Shown piece by piece: positions 19,284-29,542 of a stretch of 64,000 nt of DNA. A program made the position numbers and the translations under genes. The notes under the pieces were generated by a model. That model made no database searches. It was not told the origin of the DNA and was given only the letters and a program-made list of their open reading frames with translations. How positions within the stretch are numbered: position 1 is the first letter of the stretch; each line of letters opens with the position of its first letter. The stretch comes from Thorsellia anophelis DSM 18579 (GTDB lineage: Bacteria > Pseudomonadota > Gammaproteobacteria > Enterobacterales > Thorselliaceae): contig NZ_FOHV01000001.1 in assembly GCF_900111395.1 (NCBI RefSeq), positions 1-64,000 of the forward strand, written 5' to 3'.

Positions 19284-20084
19284 TTAAATGGCTTTAAACA
19301 TTAAATCCCATACACCATGCCCAAGTTTCGTTCCTCTTTGTTCAAATTTTGTCACAGGTCGGCTTTCAGGTCTTGGCACATAATCTTGGGTTGTCGATAA
19401 ATTAGTAAATTGTGGGTGCTGTGTTAAAAATTCTAGTGACCACTGTGCATATGGCTCCCAATCAGTAGCCATATGAAATACGCCATTTTTAAGGAGTTTT
19501 TGGTGAATCAAATTTAAAAATTCAGTTTGTACAATACGGCGTTTATGGTGCCTAGCTTTATGCCATGGGTCTGGAAAAAATAACTGAATCATATGCAAAC
19601 TATGATTAGGAATCATATTTTCTAGTACTTCTATCGCATCGTGGCACATTACTTTTAAATTAGATAAATTTGTTTCGTTAGCTAAATGTAAACAAGCACC
19701 AACACCAGGTAAATGAACCTCGATACCTAAGAAATTTTGGTCCCTATTTTCGCTTGCCATTGCGACAAGTGAGTTACCCATGCCAAAACCAATTTCTAAT
19801 GTGACATTAGCATCATTGTTGAATAAGCGAGTTAAATCGAGTGGTTCTTTTTGGTATTCAACGCCATGGACTGGCCAGAATTGTTTTAAAGCATTTTCTT
19901 GACCATTAGTTAACCTACCTTGACGACGAACAAAGCTGCGGACTTTTCGTAACACTTTTCCTTCACTATCAGTTTCAGTACTAATAACACTATTTGATAA
20001 ATTTTCTATGCTAACAGCGTTGATTGCTCCTTTAGTTTCAACTAAGGGCGGTAAGTTAGGGTGTGGGGTATGATTAGATGACAT
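19284..20084 (-). CDS. trmB: tRNA (guanine-N7-)-methyltransferase
   Basis: 266 residues (E. coli 239). It makes m7G46 in tRNA with SAM. Motifs are [18 protein letters not shown], the SAM loop [27 protein letters not shown], the catalytic [20 protein letters not shown] and ending [20 protein letters not shown]. The first ~45 residues are not conserved and explain the extra length. It lies directly upstream of yggN. Confidence 0.95.
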   Translation of the reverse strand: MSSNHTPHPNLPPLVETKGAINAVSIENLSNSVISTETDSEGKVLRKVRSFVRRQGRLTNGQENALKQFWPVHGVEYQKEPLDLTRLFNNDANVTLEIGFGMGNSLVAMASENRDQNFLGIEVHLPGVGACLHLANETNLSNLKVMCHDAIEVLENMIPNHSLHMIQLFFPDPWHKARHHKRRIVQTEFLNLIHQKLLKNGVFHMATDWEPYAQWSLEFLTQHPQFTNLSTTQDYVPRPESRPVTKFEQRGTKLGHGVWDLMFKAI

Positions 20085-20445
20085 ATTATTTTATTTGCTC
20101 AAGCCTAGGTCAATCGTCATCAAGCAAATGAGATAGTTATGGGTATCAAATTTAGCTTGAGGGCGGAAATTAGTTATCGGTAATTCAACGGATTTAATAG
20201 CGTTAATATAACATGTCGGCGGATTATTTTATAGCTTAACATCAGATTGCTTTGTGAGTACGTGAATATTTTTGGTGGGTGAGTTATTTTATCATGTTGT
20301 AATAATATCCCAAAATAATCGTCATATCATTAGCTATATTGTATATAATAAGGCTAATTGCGTGCTTGATAAGTACTTTTAAGCAAAGTCCACTCATTAA
20401 TTTAATGATTTATTTAGGTTTTATATTATTTAACAAAGGTAATTT
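20085..20445. other. Divergent control region between trmB and hslO
   Basis: 361 bases without a gene between divergent transcription units. A TATAAT at 20344-20349 could be a -10 for hslO, but the best-placed upstream hexamer (GTCATA) is a poor -35. No heat-shock promoter or other operator could be recognised with confidence. Confidence 0.35.
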
Positions 20446-21342
20446 ATGTCACAAGATTTAATGCTGCAGTCACAAAAAACAGATCAACTCTATCGGTTTT
20501 TATTTGATGAGCATGCGGCAAGGGGAGAATTAGTTACAGTCACTCATACACTTAATGCAATGCTAGAGCATCATAATTACCCTGTTGCCATTCAAAAGTT
20601 GTTAGGGGAGCTTGTTGTTGCAACTAGTTTATTAACAGCAACATTAAAATTTGAAGGGGATATCACTGTTCAATTACAAGGTGATGGACCTATTTCTATG
20701 TTAGTGATTAATGGTAATAACCATCAACAAATGCGTGGCACTGTGAAATATGATGAATCAATTGCTTTCTTGCCAGAGAGTAACATTGAAACGCTTTTTG
20801 GACGAGGGTATATCGTCATCACTGTTATGCCTAAAGATGGTGAGCGTTATCAAGGTATTGTTGAATTAGAAGGGCATAGTATTGCCAGTTGTTTAGAACG
20901 TTACTTCACACAATCTGAGCAATTAGAAACAAGGTTGTTTCTTTTTTCTCAAATGCATGAAGGAGTAATGCATGCTGCAGGCATGTTTTTACAGGTTATG
21001 CCTGGCCAAGTGGAAAAAGATGAGTACTTTTTTGATAGCATCACTCAATTAACTCACACGATAAAAGCAGAGGAATTATTTAATTTGCCAGTGGAAGAGA
21101 TACTTAACAGGCTCTATCATGAAGAAATCGTTAGATTATACGATCCACAGCCTGTTTCCTTTTTTTGCCATTGCTCTGAAGAAAAGTGCTACTCAGCGAT
21201 GGCGACTTTGGGTGATGAAGAGATTGAATCATTGCTTAATGAGCAAAAGCTTGTGACTTTTAATTGTGATTTTTGTGGTAAAGCTTACGAATTTGATGCG
21301 GATATGATTAATACTGCACTCAAAAGAAATCTAACAAACTAG
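20446..21342 (+). CDS. hslO: Redox-regulated chaperone Hsp33
   Basis: 298 residues (E. coli 292). It is a holdase activated by oxidation when its zinc site is lost. Blocks are LLGELVVATSLLTATLKFEG, ITVQLQGDGPISMLVINGN, MRGTVKYDE, GRGYIVITVMPK and YFTQSEQLETRLFLF. The C-terminal zinc switch is intact: the C-H-C-SEEKC part, then CDFC (four cysteines). AAAGG precedes the ATG. It stands alone; hslR and nearby partners of other genomes are not here. Confidence 0.96.
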   Translation: MSQDLMLQSQKTDQLYRFLFDEHAARGELVTVTHTLNAMLEHHNYPVAIQKLLGELVVATSLLTATLKFEGDITVQLQGDGPISMLVINGNNHQQMRGTVKYDESIAFLPESNIETLFGRGYIVITVMPKDGERYQGIVELEGHSIASCLERYFTQSEQLETRLFLFSQMHEGVMHAAGMFLQVMPGQVEKDEYFFDSITQLTHTIKAEELFNLPVEEILNRLYHEEIVRLYDPQPVSFFCHCSEEKCYSAMATLGDEEIESLLNEQKLVTFNCDFCGKAYEFDADMINTALKRNLTN

Positions 21343-21930
21343 GTTTTAATCGTAATGTTGCCATTTTAGGTTGTTGCGCCTTTTCAAATTGCTATAGGGT
21401 TGAGTCATTGGCGGGCAGCCTAAATTGGACATCAAAGATTTGAAAATGCGCTCTCATGCAAATCCACAGAGTGGATAGCTGATGTAGATTATAATCTTTG
21501 ACATCCTCTCTTCCCTTAAGGTCCGGCTTTTATAGCATGCCGGATAAGTTTACTTCACACGTCCCCTTAATTATTTATTCCTTGATATCGTTAATTGCGC
21601 ACTTAAACTAAGATACACTGAGTTAACTCCTTACATTCATCAATATATCAATAAATAAGCTTGCTAGTATGTTTGATTGTGTTAAATGACTATCACAAAC
21701 GAGCAAGTCTATTTTCAATTTCTTTATCAGTGTAAAAATTTAGGGTTCCATTGGTAAGCTTAGGACAAGTCATTTTAGAGGGTACCCTACCGCTACTAAA
21801 TAGACAATTACAGTAATACTCTATATCAACATCCATTTTACATTTTTATGCGCATAAAAATGTGCTGTGTTGTATTTTAAAGTAGGAGCAGTCTGTCTAT
21901 AAATAGATATCTAACGGATTGGAGGTATTG
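21343..21930. other. Gene-free stretch before the ATPase pseudogene
   Basis: 588 bases with no gene. It holds an imperfect inverted repeat (GGACATCAAAGATT at 21427-21440 against AATCTTTGACATCC at 21493-21506, 12 of 14 pairing) and an IS200/IS605-like end at 21498-21535. This looks like a scar of past insertions. Confidence 0.5.
21498..21535 (-). repeat. IS200/IS605-like end sequence, diverged
   Basis: On the minus strand it reads ATAAAAGCCGGACCTTAAGG, then GAAGAGAGGATGTCAAAG. The GATGTCAA edge and preceding purine-rich arm match the copies at 2783 and 25471, but the hairpin arms are degraded. Confidence 0.3.
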
Positions 21931-23255
21931 ATGAAACGAAACTTATTAGACGCATTAATAAAATGGAAAGATAAGCCGGCTCGTAAACCGCTTTTAATTA
22001 ATGGAGCAAGGCAAACAGGAAAAACGTACTTACTTCATCAATTATTGGGTAAATCATTTAATCATGTATTGCGGATTGATTTCCTTGAAAACCCAATTTA
22101 TAAGGAGGTTTTTAATGGTGCTTTAACTCCAGATGAAATTATCATGAATATCTCTTTAATCACCAATAAGCCATTCAATCCATTAACAGATTTATTGATA
22201 TTTGATGAGATAGGGGAGTGTGAACGTGCTGTTACGTCATTAAAATATTTTGCAGAAAGTAATCAGTCATTTTTTTAGTGGCAAGTGGATCTAATATTGG
22301 CCTATTAAATTCTTTTCCAGTTGGGCAAGTAGAGCAGCATAACTTAAGACCTCTTACTTTTCAGGAATTCATTCATGCATCAGATGAGCCTGCTTTGATA
22401 AAAGCATTTGATTCTCAGATTAATACTCCAGCTGTACACACCATATTAATGGATAAGTTAACGGATTATTTTTTCACAGGCGGCATGCCAGAAGCAGTGT
22501 GTAAATGGTATCAATTAAAACAAGCAAATATTTTGGAGCGCATAGCAGAAGTCTCTAAAGTCCACTCTGATCTCGTCAATGGGTATAGACGAGATTTTGG
22601 TAAATATGCAGGCAAAGTGGATGCCATGCTTATTGAATCCGTCTTTAATAGCATCCCTTCCCAGCTTGCTATTGTGGGTGATGAGTCTGTTCAAAGATTT
22701 AAATTTAAAGGTGTCCATGAGCGAAAATCACGCTATAAAGATCTTGAAACTGCCATTTATTGGCTTAAATGTTGCAATTTGGTATTGTCTAATTATCCTG
22801 TTGAAGGTCTGTTAAGGATGCCATTTGCGGCCTATAAAAAAGAGAATATGGTAAAACTATTTCATTTTGATGTGGGGCTACTGAATCATATGCTTGGTAG
22901 TGGTTATAGAGAAATTAAGCAGCAAAATTATGAATATAAAGGCTATATAGCTGAAAATTTTGTTCAGCAAGAATTGACCGCGCTTGGTTATGAGCCATGC
23001 TACTCTTGGCATGATGCAAGAGCTGAAATAGAATTTATTCTTTCAACGGATAGCGGCGAAATTATCCCAGTAGAAGTCAAAAGCGGGAAGAGAACAAGAG
23101 CTAAATCACTGGCATCTTATATTGAAAAAAATAGGCCTAAGAGAACATTTAAATTAACCGGCACTCAAGGCTCTTCTATCCTAGAAAAAAATCATACCGT
23201 TATGCCGCTATATTACGCGCACTTTTTAAAAATGCGTATAACTGAGAACGAGTGA
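21931..23255 (+). pseudogene. AAA ATPase with DUF4143 domain, split by a frameshift
   Basis: The first part (21931-22278) has Walker A GARQTGKT, then Walker B LLIFDEIG. The second part (22278-23255) carries the DUF4143 domain with a nuclease-like tail: EFILSTDSGEIIPVEVKSGK has the E...E-x-K pattern of a PD-(D/E)XK fold. The frame breaks in a T7 run (22270-22276): with one more T it would read SNQSFFLVASGSNIGLL through the joint, exactly as intact relatives do. So one base is missing: a real mutation, a phase-variable tract or a sequencing error. GGAGG precedes the ATG. Such proteins have been considered accessory or toxin-antitoxin-like; no partner is visible. Confidence 0.85.
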
Positions 23256-23377
23256 TGGGTGTGGTAGGGTGCTTACTTTTCAAGACGAGTTTAAGGGATT
23301 ATTTTTTGCTGATTTATTCAGGCAATGGCCAGTATCTATGCGCGCTGACTTTAGGTCGTGCGCATAGATGACAATCG

Positions 23378-24046
23378 CTAATCACGCACATCGTCTAAAG
23401 AACTATATAGGGAGCTTTCAGTATTATCTTCTTTTTCATTTGCTACGTCTTGTTGCCAATTTTGATAACTTTTCGTCATTTTTACCTTGGCATAATAAGC
23501 ATTAATTCGGTCATCTAGCGGTAATAAATACGAGTCAAATCTCGATAGAAAAGGTGCGTAATAGGCATCTGCTGCACTATATTCACCAAATAGGAAATCT
23601 CCATCTGATTGAGATAAAGCCTCCAAAAATATCGACGAGAAACTGGCTATTTCTTTTCTTAATAATTCTGATGGTGTAAACCGTTTATATACTTTATCAA
23701 ATTGCATCGGACATTCGTTTCTTAATAATGAATATCCTGCATGCATTTGCGCACATAAACTTCTCGCTTTTGCTCTTTTTTGCTTATCAGTCGGCCAAAT
23801 AGCCAGCTCAGCATGAGACTCAGCAAGATATTCGACAATCGCCAAAGTATCAGAAATAACAAGTGACTCATCTAGTAAAAGGGGAACTTTTTTCGTTAAG
23901 CTATAATCGCTAACACGACTTGCAAAATCAGGGGAGTCAAACCTTATTAGTTCCTCTTTAAAGGGAATATCAAATTCTTTCATTAACAACCATACTCGCA
24001 TTGACCATGATGAATAACGTTTATTTGCAAGAACTAGTGTGTACAT
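23378..24046 (-). CDS. Glutathione S-transferase family protein
   Basis: 222 residues. The thioredoxin-like N-terminal half has LVLANKRYSSWSMRVWLLMK, KKVPLLLDESLVISDTLAIVEYL (cis-Pro and the Ser/Asp glutathione site); the helical C-terminal half has FLFGEYSAADAYYAPFLSRF. The 'N-K-R-Y-S-S-W-S' start marks the bacterial subfamily with serine rather than cysteine at the active site. The substrate is unknown. The tail after residue 205 is acidic and unconserved. It ends beside decayed IS605 DNA but has normal composition. GTGAGG precedes the ATG. Confidence 0.85.
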   Translation of the reverse strand: MYTLVLANKRYSSWSMRVWLLMKEFDIPFKEELIRFDSPDFASRVSDYSLTKKVPLLLDESLVISDTLAIVEYLAESHAELAIWPTDKQKRAKARSLCAQMHAGYSLLRNECPMQFDKVYKRFTPSELLRKEIASFSSIFLEALSQSDGDFLFGEYSAADAYYAPFLSRFDSYLLPLDDRINAYYAKVKMTKSYQNWQQDVANEKEDNTESSLYSSLDDVRD

Positions 24047-24100
24047 ATAACCTCACTTTACCTGTTGTTGTAGATAGTTGTTTAAGAAATTGAACCACTT

Positions 24101-24136
24101 GGTATCCTCCTTGTCCTAAATGGCGAGGAGGATACC
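24101..24136 (-). repeat. IS200/IS605-family right-end hairpin (omega-RNA end region relic)
   Basis: A perfect 11-bp inverted repeat (GGTATCCTCCT, 14-base loop, AGGAGGATACC) located 26 bases beyond the stop of the tnpB relic on the minus strand. In this family such a hairpin is the transposon right end and lies in the region that makes the guide (omega) RNA. The AAGTGGTTCAA following it on the minus strand would be flank or guide position. Confidence 0.65.
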
Positions 24137-24161
24137 GTATTCAGACCGAAGTCTGATTTAC

Positions 24162-24365
24162 CTATGCGAGTTCCTGCTTCACCTTGCGACCTGAAGTTGT
24201 CATCTCTCCACAGGCTAACACGGCGTACCCCGCCACGAATATATTATATGCACCGCAATACCGGCGTTTTCAGTATATCCGCATTCCAGACACTGGAATT
24301 TACTTTGTGTTGTGCGGTTAGCTTTCTCCCAACACCAAGACCCATTATAGTGGTTGATTCATAAT
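24162..24365 (-). pseudogene. tnpB (IS605 OrfB) C-terminal relic
   Basis: Two minus-strand frames together give the end of TnpB. The first reads ANRTTQSKFQCLECGYTENA, the second zinc-binding CxxC, then GIAVHII where intact proteins have D-I-N-A-A-K-N-I. The second frame reads VLACGEMTTSGRKVKQELA and ends at the TAG at 24162-24164. A frameshift lies near 24235. The RuvC-III aspartate is replaced by Gly (GGT), and the upstream zinc knuckle is degraded (SWCWEK). Everything N-terminal is gone. No tnpA is present. Confidence 0.8.
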
Positions 24366-24952
24366 GAGGCCTAGATACTTCGCATTATGCCTGGATACTG
24401 ATATTGCCGTGAGTTAACTTTTTATGCAATGATTTGAAATGTCTTTTATCATAACAAGGCATTTAGAATATTTGCATTTAAAAGTATATATCATGTGAGG
24501 TCATATCATATCCTTACAGGTAAGTTTTTTCTAGATTTTAAACGCTCAATTTAATCTCAAAGTGCATATAGCCTGAATTGAAAAATAAGCGAACACTAAA
24601 TTAAATTGGTAAGTGTCTATAAAAATCAAAATCCTAATTGATATCATCCATGCCATCTAATTTATTGTTGCATTTGGATAATAGAATATAATGACATCTC
24701 AACAATCAAATAAAATAACGGTTTAAGCTGAAGTTAACATAATGATTAGAAATATAAAATTTCAGATTTCGTTCAGATGATTGTCAGTGATTTTTTGAAG
24801 TGTAGGTCGATAGGTCGTCTCATTGCCTTTGGCAGTGCCATGTCACTACTGGTTGAATGTTCTAATTACTTCATTCCGATAGTACGTGCTCAACAGCACT
24901 AACTAAATTGATTCATCATTGCCTGCATGCTAGATATTTTGAAGGAAATTAA
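24366..24952. other. Gene-free stretch upstream of an orphan gene
   Basis: 587 AT-rich bases with no intact gene and no further recognisable tnpB sequence, so the relic is cut at about 24365. Nothing else was recognised. Confidence 0.5.
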
Positions 24953-25336
24953 ATGGATATAATAATTAAGCAGCCCATACACATCGCTTTTGAAACAATA
25001 GAATTTGACAATCATCTTCCATCAGTAAAGTTTAATATTTTAATTCGAATAGATAAATTTACATATAGCTGTAATATTAAGACTGCTCTGTGGTTTGAAT
25101 GTGAACAGCTTGATGAGTTTATGGTTTTATTAAATAAAAGGCAGTTAGCATCAATTCGTGATATGAGCAATGACTTTCAACTTGTGCTCGATCCTAAATC
25201 ACATACATTAAAATGGTTATTTAGGGGTGATAATGTAGATTCAAGCATCATGAATGTATCTGGCAGTGAGAAATTAACTTTAGATATGTATTCACATATT
25301 TATGAAGCCTTTAATCATTATCCGAAGTGGTGGTAG
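24953..25336 (+). CDS. Orphan hypothetical protein
   Basis: 127 residues, no signal peptide or membrane segment. Strands alternate through VKFNILIRIDKFTYSCNIKT, then an acidic aromatic stretch (ALWFECEQLDEFMVLLNKRQ), a SIRDMSNDFQLVLDP section and a C-terminal helix ending in HYPKWW. GAAGG lies upstream of the ATG. Its size, acidity and setting among relic mobile DNA resemble orphan immunity proteins of polymorphic toxins, but no family was recognised and this is only a suggestion. Confidence 0.55.
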   Translation: MDIIIKQPIHIAFETIEFDNHLPSVKFNILIRIDKFTYSCNIKTALWFECEQLDEFMVLLNKRQLASIRDMSNDFQLVLDPKSHTLKWLFRGDNVDSSIMNVSGSEKLTLDMYSHIYEAFNHYPKWW

Positions 25337-25470
25337 AAGGTAACAAGGACTGCACAATTCATAATCAATAGCTTAATGAGTCTAGCAGGTGGATCTACCT
25401 ATAACTATGTGCATCAATATAAAGAATCGCTCTATGAATCTATTTTTATGTCATTGAAGGTGCGCAGTAG

Positions 25471-25504
25471 CAATCCCCTTGCTTTAGCAGGGGGAAGATG
25501 TCAA
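25471..25504 (+). repeat. IS200/IS605-like right end, well preserved
   Basis: CAATCCCCTTGCT-TT-AGCAGGGGGAAGATGTCAA: an 8-bp stem (CCCC-TGCT/AGCA-GGGG with one bulged T) followed by GATGTCAA, the classic form of such ends. There is no transposase next to it. Confidence 0.55.
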
Positions 25505-25632
25505 TAATAAAACACACTTTAATATGTAGCGTGATGCTTAATTTTTTCTAACAGGTGTTTTTTTTGGTTGCAATTCCCATTTTAGTGTATTGTTCCGTGG
25601 TATTTGTTTTCAGATAGTCTTTATCTCTTCAT

Positions 25633-25674
25633 TTGACGCCCTCCCTACCTTGAAGAACGGGGGTTTATGGCAAA
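25633..25674 (-). repeat. IS200/IS605-like end, copy c (inverted)
   Basis: The minus strand reads TTGCCATAAACCCCCGTTCT, then TCAAGGTAGGGAGGGCGTCAA. It aligns nearly base for base with the copy at 2783-2823, differing mainly at the GATGTCAA edge, here GGCGTCAA. Confidence 0.5.
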
Positions 25675-26047
25675 ATGGATAAAAGTAGAAGATCGCGTTA
25701 TATATAAAAATAGTCTTAACTGGTCTCTCATGACTAAGCTTTTAGAATGACAATGCGCCTTTCTGACTTGTGCTCTTTAATCTTAAAACTAATCTAGATA
25801 AACGGCCTTTATTTGAGTATCAAAATTAATCTTAGATATGGTAAGATTAGGTCATAAGCGTTAATATAATTAACCCTTCACGTAGCACATGCATTTAAAT
25901 TCTGCTCACGCTGGTTATCATTTAATTTCATGATTAGGTGCAATAAAAATAAGCTTAAATATCGCAATTAAGCTCTAATACGCGACATCCTTTTCATGTA
26001 AATCGCCAAAAATATCCCAATAAATGGGCAATATAATGAGGATAAAT

Positions 26048-28849
26048 ATGTCAATTGAGATCCCCCCTACTCCCCCATTTGTTTTAATCGATGGTTCATC
26101 TTATCTCTATCGTGCATTTTATGCCTCACCACCGTTAACGAACTCGCAGGGAGAACCAACGGGTGCAATGTATGGTGTGTTAAATATGATTCGCTCAATG
26201 CTAGTACAGGTCAATCCTAAGCATTTAGCTGTTGTATTTGATGCTAAAGGAAAAACATTTCGTGATGAATTATTTAGTGACTATAAATCTCATCGCCCTC
26301 CAATGCCAGATGATTTGCGGTCCCAGATAGAACCTTTGCATAGAATGATTACTGCGCTTGGTTTACCTATGCTCGTGATAGAGGGGGTTGAGGCTGACGA
26401 TGTTATTGGAACATTAGCAACTCGGGCAGCGCAGCAAGGGCAGAATGTATTAATTAGTACAGGCGACAAAGATATGGCCCAATTGGTCGGGCCTCACATT
26501 ACCTTGATTAATACGATGACAAACACACTGCTTAATACTGAAGGTGTTCAAGAAAAGTATGGCGTTGGGCCAGAGTTAATTGTCGATTTCTTAGCTTTAA
26601 TGGGAGATAGCTCTGACAACATTCCAGGTGTGCCTGGTATTGGTGAAAAAACGGCTCAAGCGCTTTTACAGGGAATTGGTGGAATCAACACGCTTTATGA
26701 GAATTTAGATAAAATCGCGACCTTGAGTTTTAGAGGGTCAAAAACGATGGCAGAAAAATTAGTTGCTAATCGGGAAATGGCGTTATTATCACAACAATTA
26801 GCAACGATAAAATGCGATGTAGAATTAGATTTACCTTGGGATCAATTGGTCATAAACACATTAGATACAGAGCAATTGAAGGCGGATTTTAATCGATATG
26901 GTTTTAAACGTTGGCTCAAAGAGCTTGAATCAGGTGTCTTTGAAAAAACATTTTTACAGCAAGGTGCAGTTAATACAGTCTTTAAAAAAACCGACCTAGA
27001 GACGACCTCTAATGTTGATTCTAAATCCACGCTAAGTGATGAATTCTATGAGACGATTTTAGCGCAAGCAAGCTTAGATAAATGGTTAGCTAAACTGAGC
27101 CAAGCTGATTGTTTTGCGTTTGATACGGAAACGGATTCTCTCGATACTCAATTAGCAAGATTAATTGGTCTTTCATTTGCAATCTCGCCAGGTGAAGCCA
27201 TCTATATCCCATTAGGCCATGATTATTTAGGTGCGCCCAATCAGTTGGATTTTGATTTAGTTCTCAATTCGTTAAAGCCAATATTAGAAAATGAAGCCAT
27301 TAAAAAAGTGGGTCAAAATTTAAAATTTGATTTCTCAGTTCTTAAAACGCATAACATTACGTTAAATGGCATCCAATTTGACACTATGCTTGGATCATAC
27401 GTACTGAACAGTATTTCTAGACGTCATGATATGGATAGCTTAGCAGAGCGGTATCTAGAGCATAAAACCGTTTCATTTGAAGAGATTGCGGGAAAAGGAA
27501 AGTCACAATTAACCTTTAATCAAATAGAGTTAGAAATTGCAGCTAAATATGCAGCAGAAGATGCGGATGTCACCTTGCGTTTATATCAAGCAATGCTACC
27601 ACAGGTTAAAGCTGAACCTGATTTAGACCATGTACTTCAAAAAATTGAGATACCGCTTTTAACTGTTTTAGCGAGAATGGAAAGAACAGGTGTATTAATT
27701 GATTCAAATATGCTCCATCAGCAATCAATCGCTTTTGAAAAAGAAATGCGAGTTATCGAACAAGATGCATATTTATTAGCAGGTGAAGAGTTTAACTTAG
27801 CCTCAACAAAGCAATTACAAGCCATTTTTTATGATAAGCTACAATTGCCAGTGTTAAAAAAGACGCCTAAAGGTGCACCCTCTACAGATGAAGAAGTATT
27901 AGAAGAACTAGCTTTAACTTACCCATTACCTAAATTACTTCTTCGCTATAGAACTATCGCTAAGCTTAAAAACACCTACACGGATAAATTGCCAAGTTTG
28001 ATTCATCCAAGTTCAGGTAGAGTACATACTTCCTATCAACAAGCGGTTGCTGCAACAGGGCGATTATCTTCTACTGATCCTAACTTACAAAATATTCCTG
28101 TACGCCATGAAGATGGGCGTCGTATCCGTCAAGCTTTTATCGCTTCACCAGAGTGTAAGATAGTGGCAGCCGACTATTCACAAATTGAGCTTAGAATTAT
28201 GGCTCATTTATCACAAGATGAAGGATTATTGAATGCTTTTGCTTCAGGTTTAGATATCCATAAAGCAACAGCTGCTGAAATTTTTAATGTCCCTTTAGAC
28301 TCAGTGACATCTGACATGCGTCGTAGCGCAAAAGCCATTAATTTTGGTCTTATCTATGGGATGAGTGAGTTTGGTTTAGCTAAGCAACTTAATATTTCAA
28401 GACAAGATGCGAAAGAGTATATGCAGCGCTATTTTGAACGTTATCCAGGTGTGTTAGATTATATGGAAAGAACCCGTCAATTTGCAGCTGAGCAAGGCTA
28501 CGTTCGTACTTTGCAAGGAAGGCGATTGTATTTACCTGAAATCAGGTCCTCAAATGGCATGAGAAGAAAGGCTGCAGAGCGTGAGGCAATCAATGCACCT
28601 ATGCAAGGCACCGCAGCTGATATCATTAAATTAGCGATGATAGCAGTAGATAAGTGGGTTTATGATAATCCAAATTATAATATTAAGATGATTATGCAAG
28701 TGCATGATGAATTAGTATTTGAAGTCCCTGAAATATATTTAGAACAGGTGACTGAGCAAATAAGAGTCTTAATGGAAAGCGCCATGCCATTAGATGTTCC
28801 GCTTCAAGTCGATATTGGTATAGGTGATAATTGGGATGAAGCCCATTGA
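26048..28849 (+). CDS. polA: DNA polymerase I
   Basis: 933 residues from the ATG at 26048, which has GAGGA upstream and matches the E. coli start; an upstream frame to 26024 is less likely. Three domains are intact: the 5' nuclease ([57 protein letters not shown]); the 3'-5' exonuclease with its metal ligands ([30 protein letters not shown]), so proofreading should work; and the polymerase ([37 protein letters not shown]). It replaces RNA primers and fills repair gaps. Confidence 0.98.
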   Translation: MSIEIPPTPPFVLIDGSSYLYRAFYASPPLTNSQGEPTGAMYGVLNMIRSMLVQVNPKHLAVVFDAKGKTFRDELFSDYKSHRPPMPDDLRSQIEPLHRMITALGLPMLVIEGVEADDVIGTLATRAAQQGQNVLISTGDKDMAQLVGPHITLINTMTNTLLNTEGVQEKYGVGPELIVDFLALMGDSSDNIPGVPGIGEKTAQALLQGIGGINTLYENLDKIATLSFRGSKTMAEKLVANREMALLSQQLATIKCDVELDLPWDQLVINTLDTEQLKADFNRYGFKRWLKELESGVFEKTFLQQGAVNTVFKKTDLETTSNVDSKSTLSDEFYETILAQASLDKWLAKLSQADCFAFDTETDSLDTQLARLIGLSFAISPGEAIYIPLGHDYLGAPNQLDFDLVLNSLKPILENEAIKKVGQNLKFDFSVLKTHNITLNGIQFDTMLGSYVLNSISRRHDMDSLAERYLEHKTVSFEEIAGKGKSQLTFNQIELEIAAKYAAEDADVTLRLYQAMLPQVKAEPDLDHVLQKIEIPLLTVLARMERTGVLIDSNMLHQQSIAFEKEMRVIEQDAYLLAGEEFNLASTKQLQAIFYDKLQLPVLKKTPKGAPSTDEEVLEELALTYPLPKLLLRYRTIAKLKNTYTDKLPSLIHPSSGRVHTSYQQAVAATGRLSSTDPNLQNIPVRHEDGRRIRQAFIASPECKIVAADYSQIELRIMAHLSQDEGLLNAFASGLDIHKATAAEIFNVPLDSVTSDMRRSAKAINFGLIYGMSEFGLAKQLNISRQDAKEYMQRYFERYPGVLDYMERTRQFAAEQGYVRTLQGRRLYLPEIRSSNGMRRKAAEREAINAPMQGTAADIIKLAMIAVDKWVYDNPNYNIKMIMQVHDELVFEVPEIYLEQVTEQIRVLMESAMPLDVPLQVDIGIGDNWDEAH

Positions 28850-28904
28850 TGGGAGTGATGCATAACCGAACCAGTTAATGTGAATTTGAAAAGAGGATGT
28901 GGGG

Positions 28905-29537
28905 ATGTTTAACCAAATACCAGAGCCAACTTTTAATCGTTCTGATGTTGAAATAATTGAAGAAGATGTCGTGTTTAAAGGGTTTTTTACATTAAAGCGT
29001 TATCGATTTAAACATGCGCTTTTTGCTGGTGGCAAAAGTGGCGTGGTTGAGAGGGAGATATTAGAGCGGGGTCATGCGGCTATTCTAATTCCATATGATC
29101 CAGTAAGAGATGAAGTTGTGCTGATTGAACAAATCAGGTTTGCCGCTTTAAATTCGTCCTCTTCACCCTGGCTGTTTGAGATGGTTGCTGGCATGATGGA
29201 AGAGGGTGAAAGCGCTGAGGAAGTGGCTAGAAGAGAAGCATTAGAAGAAGCAGGCTTGGAAGTAAAGCGTATTTTACCTGCGTTAAATTATTTAGCGAGT
29301 CCAGGTGGAATGAGTGAAAAGCTCTCTATTTTTGTTGGTGAGATTAACAGCAAAGAAGCTTCTGGTATACATGGGTTAGCAAGTGAAAATGAGGATATAA
29401 AAGTCCATGTAGTCTCTCGCGAAGCCGCCTATCAAATGGTCAATGAAGGTAAAATAGATAATGCAGGTTCCGTGATTTCTCTTTTATGGTTGCAATTGAA
29501 TTATCAACAGATTCAAAAAGATTGGTTAGGAAGTTGA
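28905..29537 (+). CDS. nudF: ADP-ribose pyrophosphatase
   Basis: 210 residues from the ATG at 28905, with AAGAGG upstream; a GTG at 28899 in frame is too close to that site. It hydrolyses ADP-ribose. The Nudix box is intact (GMMEEGESAEEVARREALEE then AGL), preceded by PWLFEMVAG, and the family's ASGIHGLASENEDIKVHVVS is present. It is followed by yqiB after 5 bases, the order found in E. coli (nudF-yqiB-cpdA-yqiA-parE), though the later genes are missing here. Confidence 0.95.
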   Translation: MFNQIPEPTFNRSDVEIIEEDVVFKGFFTLKRYRFKHALFAGGKSGVVEREILERGHAAILIPYDPVRDEVVLIEQIRFAALNSSSSPWLFEMVAGMMEEGESAEEVARREALEEAGLEVKRILPALNYLASPGGMSEKLSIFVGEINSKEASGIHGLASENEDIKVHVVSREAAYQMVNEGKIDNAGSVISLLWLQLNYQQIQKDWLGS

Positions 29538-29542
29538 TATTG

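Larger units (their letters stand above)
25337..26047. other. Gene-free stretch with two IS200/IS605-like ends, upstream of polA
   Basis: 711 bases without a gene. It holds two end-like sequences in opposite orientation (25471-25504 and 25633-25674), enclosing about 130 bases of non-coding DNA. The polA promoter should lie in the last 300 bases but was not identified. Confidence 0.5.

Noticed and set aside
24164-24364. Plus-strand 66-residue frame
   Set aside because: It is the complement of the tnpB relic on the minus strand, whose conserved motifs explain the sequence.
26842-27030. Minus-strand frame inside polA
   Set aside because: Shadow of polA; no ribosome site.
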